DNA of 7,654 nt from Maribacter sp. (GTDB lineage: Bacteria; Bacteroidota; Bacteroidia; Flavobacteriales; Flavobacteriaceae): positions 1 through 7,654 of the forward strand of contig QILY01000047.1 in the NCBI GenBank assembly GCA_003232155.1, given 5' to 3'. A model generated the notes under the pieces. The model made no database searches. It was not told where the DNA came from and saw nothing but the letters and a program-made list of their open reading frames with translations. The position numbers were made by a program, and so were the translations under genes. Positions 6,750 to 7,654 of the stretch are shown piece after piece (positions within the stretch are counted from its first letter, which is position 1; the number at the start of each line of letters is the position of its first letter).

Positions 6750-6786
6750 TAAAATTATTTTATTTATCCGCTTAACTTATAGTTAA
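6750..6786 (-). promoter_or_regulatory. candidate promoter region of the TonB-like gene
   Basis: On the minus strand, TAATTTTA (plus coordinates 6757-6750) is one base off the TAnnTTTG -7 consensus and lies 21 nt before the ATG at 6728, a spacing like that of the regulator's promoter. Just upstream is an AT-rich inverted repeat TTAACT-TAT-AGTTAA (6772-6786). I see no clear -33 element. The gene may instead rely on read-through from truB or on sequence supplied by the inverted-repeat element further upstream. Confidence 0.25.
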
Positions 6787-6791
6787 AAGCT

Positions 6792-6946
6792 CTAGTGTCA
6801 AGTCAATTATGGAACTTCGCACCAAGTCTTGTTCTTTTTTGTTTTTACTCACGATAAAAAGACGCAAGTAGCTACGGCTATTATTACTTTTTCCCATTAA
6901 AAATAACTGTGACTTATACAAAGTCTCACACTTGACTTAACACTAG
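6792..6946. mobile_element. probable MITE-like element with 15-bp terminal inverted repeats
   Basis: CTAGTGTCAAGTCAA (6792-6806) and TTGACTTAACACTAG (6932-6946) are inverted copies of each other with one mismatch in 15. They enclose 125 bp with no reading frame of note. The outer four bases, CTAG on both sides, may be a target-site duplication; because CTAG is itself palindromic they could equally be part of the repeats. Without them the element is 147 bp with TGTCAAG...ACA ends. It fills most of the 221-bp gap between truB and the TonB-like gene and ends 3 bp before the truB stop codon. A chance inverted repeat this good inside 220 bp is unlikely. Assignment to a transposon family is not possible from one copy. 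Confidence 0.5.
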
Positions 6947-6949
6947 TTA

Positions 6950-7654
6950 TTAAGAGTCTTCTGTCTTTTCGAGCAAATTTTCTGCAAAAATGATGGGATC
7001 AATGGCCATATTTACGTTGTAGCTGCCTATTTTGGTTCTTCTGAGCTCAGATAAATGTGCGCCTGAATTGAGTGCTTTTCCAAAATCATGTGCTAGAGAC
7101 CTTATATAAGTCCCTTTGCTACATACTACTCTAAATCCTATTTTTGGCATATTCACAGCTGTAATTTCAAATTCTGAAATGGTAATCTGTCTTTTTTTGA
7201 TTTCTACTTCTTTTCCTTCACGGGCATATTCATATAAGCGTTTTCCATCTTTTTTTAAGGCCGAAAAAACAGGAGGAACCTGCTCGATATTTCCTATAAA
7301 CCGAGAAGTAGTTTCAATAATTTTTTCTTTGGATATGTGTTCTATCGGATAGGTTTGGTCTACCTCGGTTTCTAAATCGTAAGAAGCCGTTGTGCTGCCT
7401 AAAGTTATGGTGCCCGTATATTCTTTGATCTGACCTTGAAGGTCATTAATGGTCTTTGTGAATTTGCCTGTGCAAATAAGTAATAAGCCTGTAGCAAGAG
7501 GGTCTAGAGTGCCTGCATGGCCAATTTTTATTTTCTTAAGCTCGAATTTCTTGCGAATGGCCCATTTGAGTTTGTTCACCGCTTGAAAAGATGACCAGCC
7601 TAGAGGTTTGTCGATCAGTAATAATTGTCCGTTTAAGAAATCTTCTTTAGTTCG
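6950..7654 (-). CDS. truB: tRNA pseudouridine(55) synthase TruB (N-terminal end cut by window)
   Basis: TruB converts U55 of the T-loop in tRNAs to pseudouridine in the cytoplasm. The catalytic motif is plain: GHAGTLDPLATGLL, whose Asp is the nucleophile of the family. Also visible are the N-terminal LLIDKPLGWSSF, the central RFIGNIEQVPPVFSALKKDG stretch, and SKGTYIRSLAHDFG with LRRTKIG near the C-terminus. The frame stays open to the window edge: codons before the internal GTG at 7579-7577 read RTKEDFLNGQLLLIDKPLG, which is genuine TruB sequence. The GTG is therefore not the start, and only a few N-terminal residues should be missing. The 234 residues present are close to full family length, and there is no C-terminal PUA-sized extension as in E. 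coli. The gene is likely part of an upstream operon outside the window. Confidence 0.97.
   Translation of the reverse strand, partial: RTKEDFLNGQLLLIDKPLGWSSFQAVNKLKWAIRKKFELKKIKIGHAGTLDPLATGLLLICTGKFTKTINDLQGQIKEYTGTITLGSTTASYDLETEVDQTYPIEHISKEKIIETTSRFIGNIEQVPPVFSALKKDGKRLYEYAREGKEVEIKKRQITISEFEITAVNMPKIGFRVVCSKGTYIRSLAHDFGKALNSGAHLSELRRTKIGSYNVNMAIDPIIFAENLLEKTEDS

Noticed and set aside
6842..6860. TTTTTA/TAAAAA hairpin as a truB terminator
   Set aside because: The stem is six A-T pairs only, with a 7-base loop; too weak to claim, although it lies in a plausible place.
7577..7579. GTG start codon for truB
   Set aside because: The frame continues upstream to the window edge with conserved TruB sequence (LLIDKPLGWSSF), so the GTG is an internal valine codon.
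1..7654. CRISPR array, tRNA, rRNA or a defence system
   Set aside because: No regularly spaced repeats, no tRNA cloverleaf or rRNA sequence, and no nuclease, helicase or methylase motifs were seen in any frame.

Overview
The window looks like chromosomal DNA from a marine-type member of the Flavobacteriia (Bacteroidota; a relative of Zobellia, Maribacter or Arenibacter would fit). Three things point there: AT-rich sequence, weak or absent Shine-Dalgarno sites, and TAnnTTTG-type promoter elements. The protein families also fit: a WCGD thioredoxin-like protein, a TonB-like protein with an 'YTCxEGGK' C-terminal domain, and a TruB of the flavobacterial type. The genus is a guess.

Region 1 (1-216) has no firm gene. 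It holds a 63-bp imperfect inverted repeat at the left edge, a short minus-strand reading frame that leaves the window, and an AT-rich stretch with a 10-bp direct repeat (GTATTGCTAT twice) just upstream of a regulator gene. A good Bacteroidota -7 element lies 19 nt before that regulator.

Region 2 (217-5331) is a compact four-gene plus-strand operon: TetR/AcrR-type regulator, one-piece ABC exporter subunit (membrane domain plus nucleotide-binding domain), HlyD-type adaptor, and TolC-type outer-membrane channel. The gaps are 7 bp, 6 bp and a 1-nt TAATG overlap. Together these would form a type I secretion-like channel across both membranes, probably controlled by the regulator encoded first. 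The main oddity is the nucleotide-binding domain: Walker A is perfect, but the LSGGQ signature, the Walker B aspartate and the H-loop histidine are all replaced. No substrate gene, C39 peptidase domain or RTX protein is visible.

Region 3 (5332-5994) holds a thioredoxin-fold protein with a single-cysteine WCGD site. It lies 48 bp behind the exporter operon, with a perfect 12-bp palindrome in front of its start.

Region 4 (5997-7654, minus strand) meets region 3 tail to tail with a 2-bp gap. It contains truB (5' end cut by the window edge) and, downstream of it, a membrane-anchored TonB-C-like protein. The 221-bp gap between them holds a 147-155-bp segment bounded by 15-bp terminal inverted repeats (14/15 match), with CTAG at both ends, which looks like a MITE-type non-autonomous element.

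The two points most worth following are the apparently ATPase-degenerate type I exporter and the small inverted-repeat elements at 11-73 and 6792-6946.
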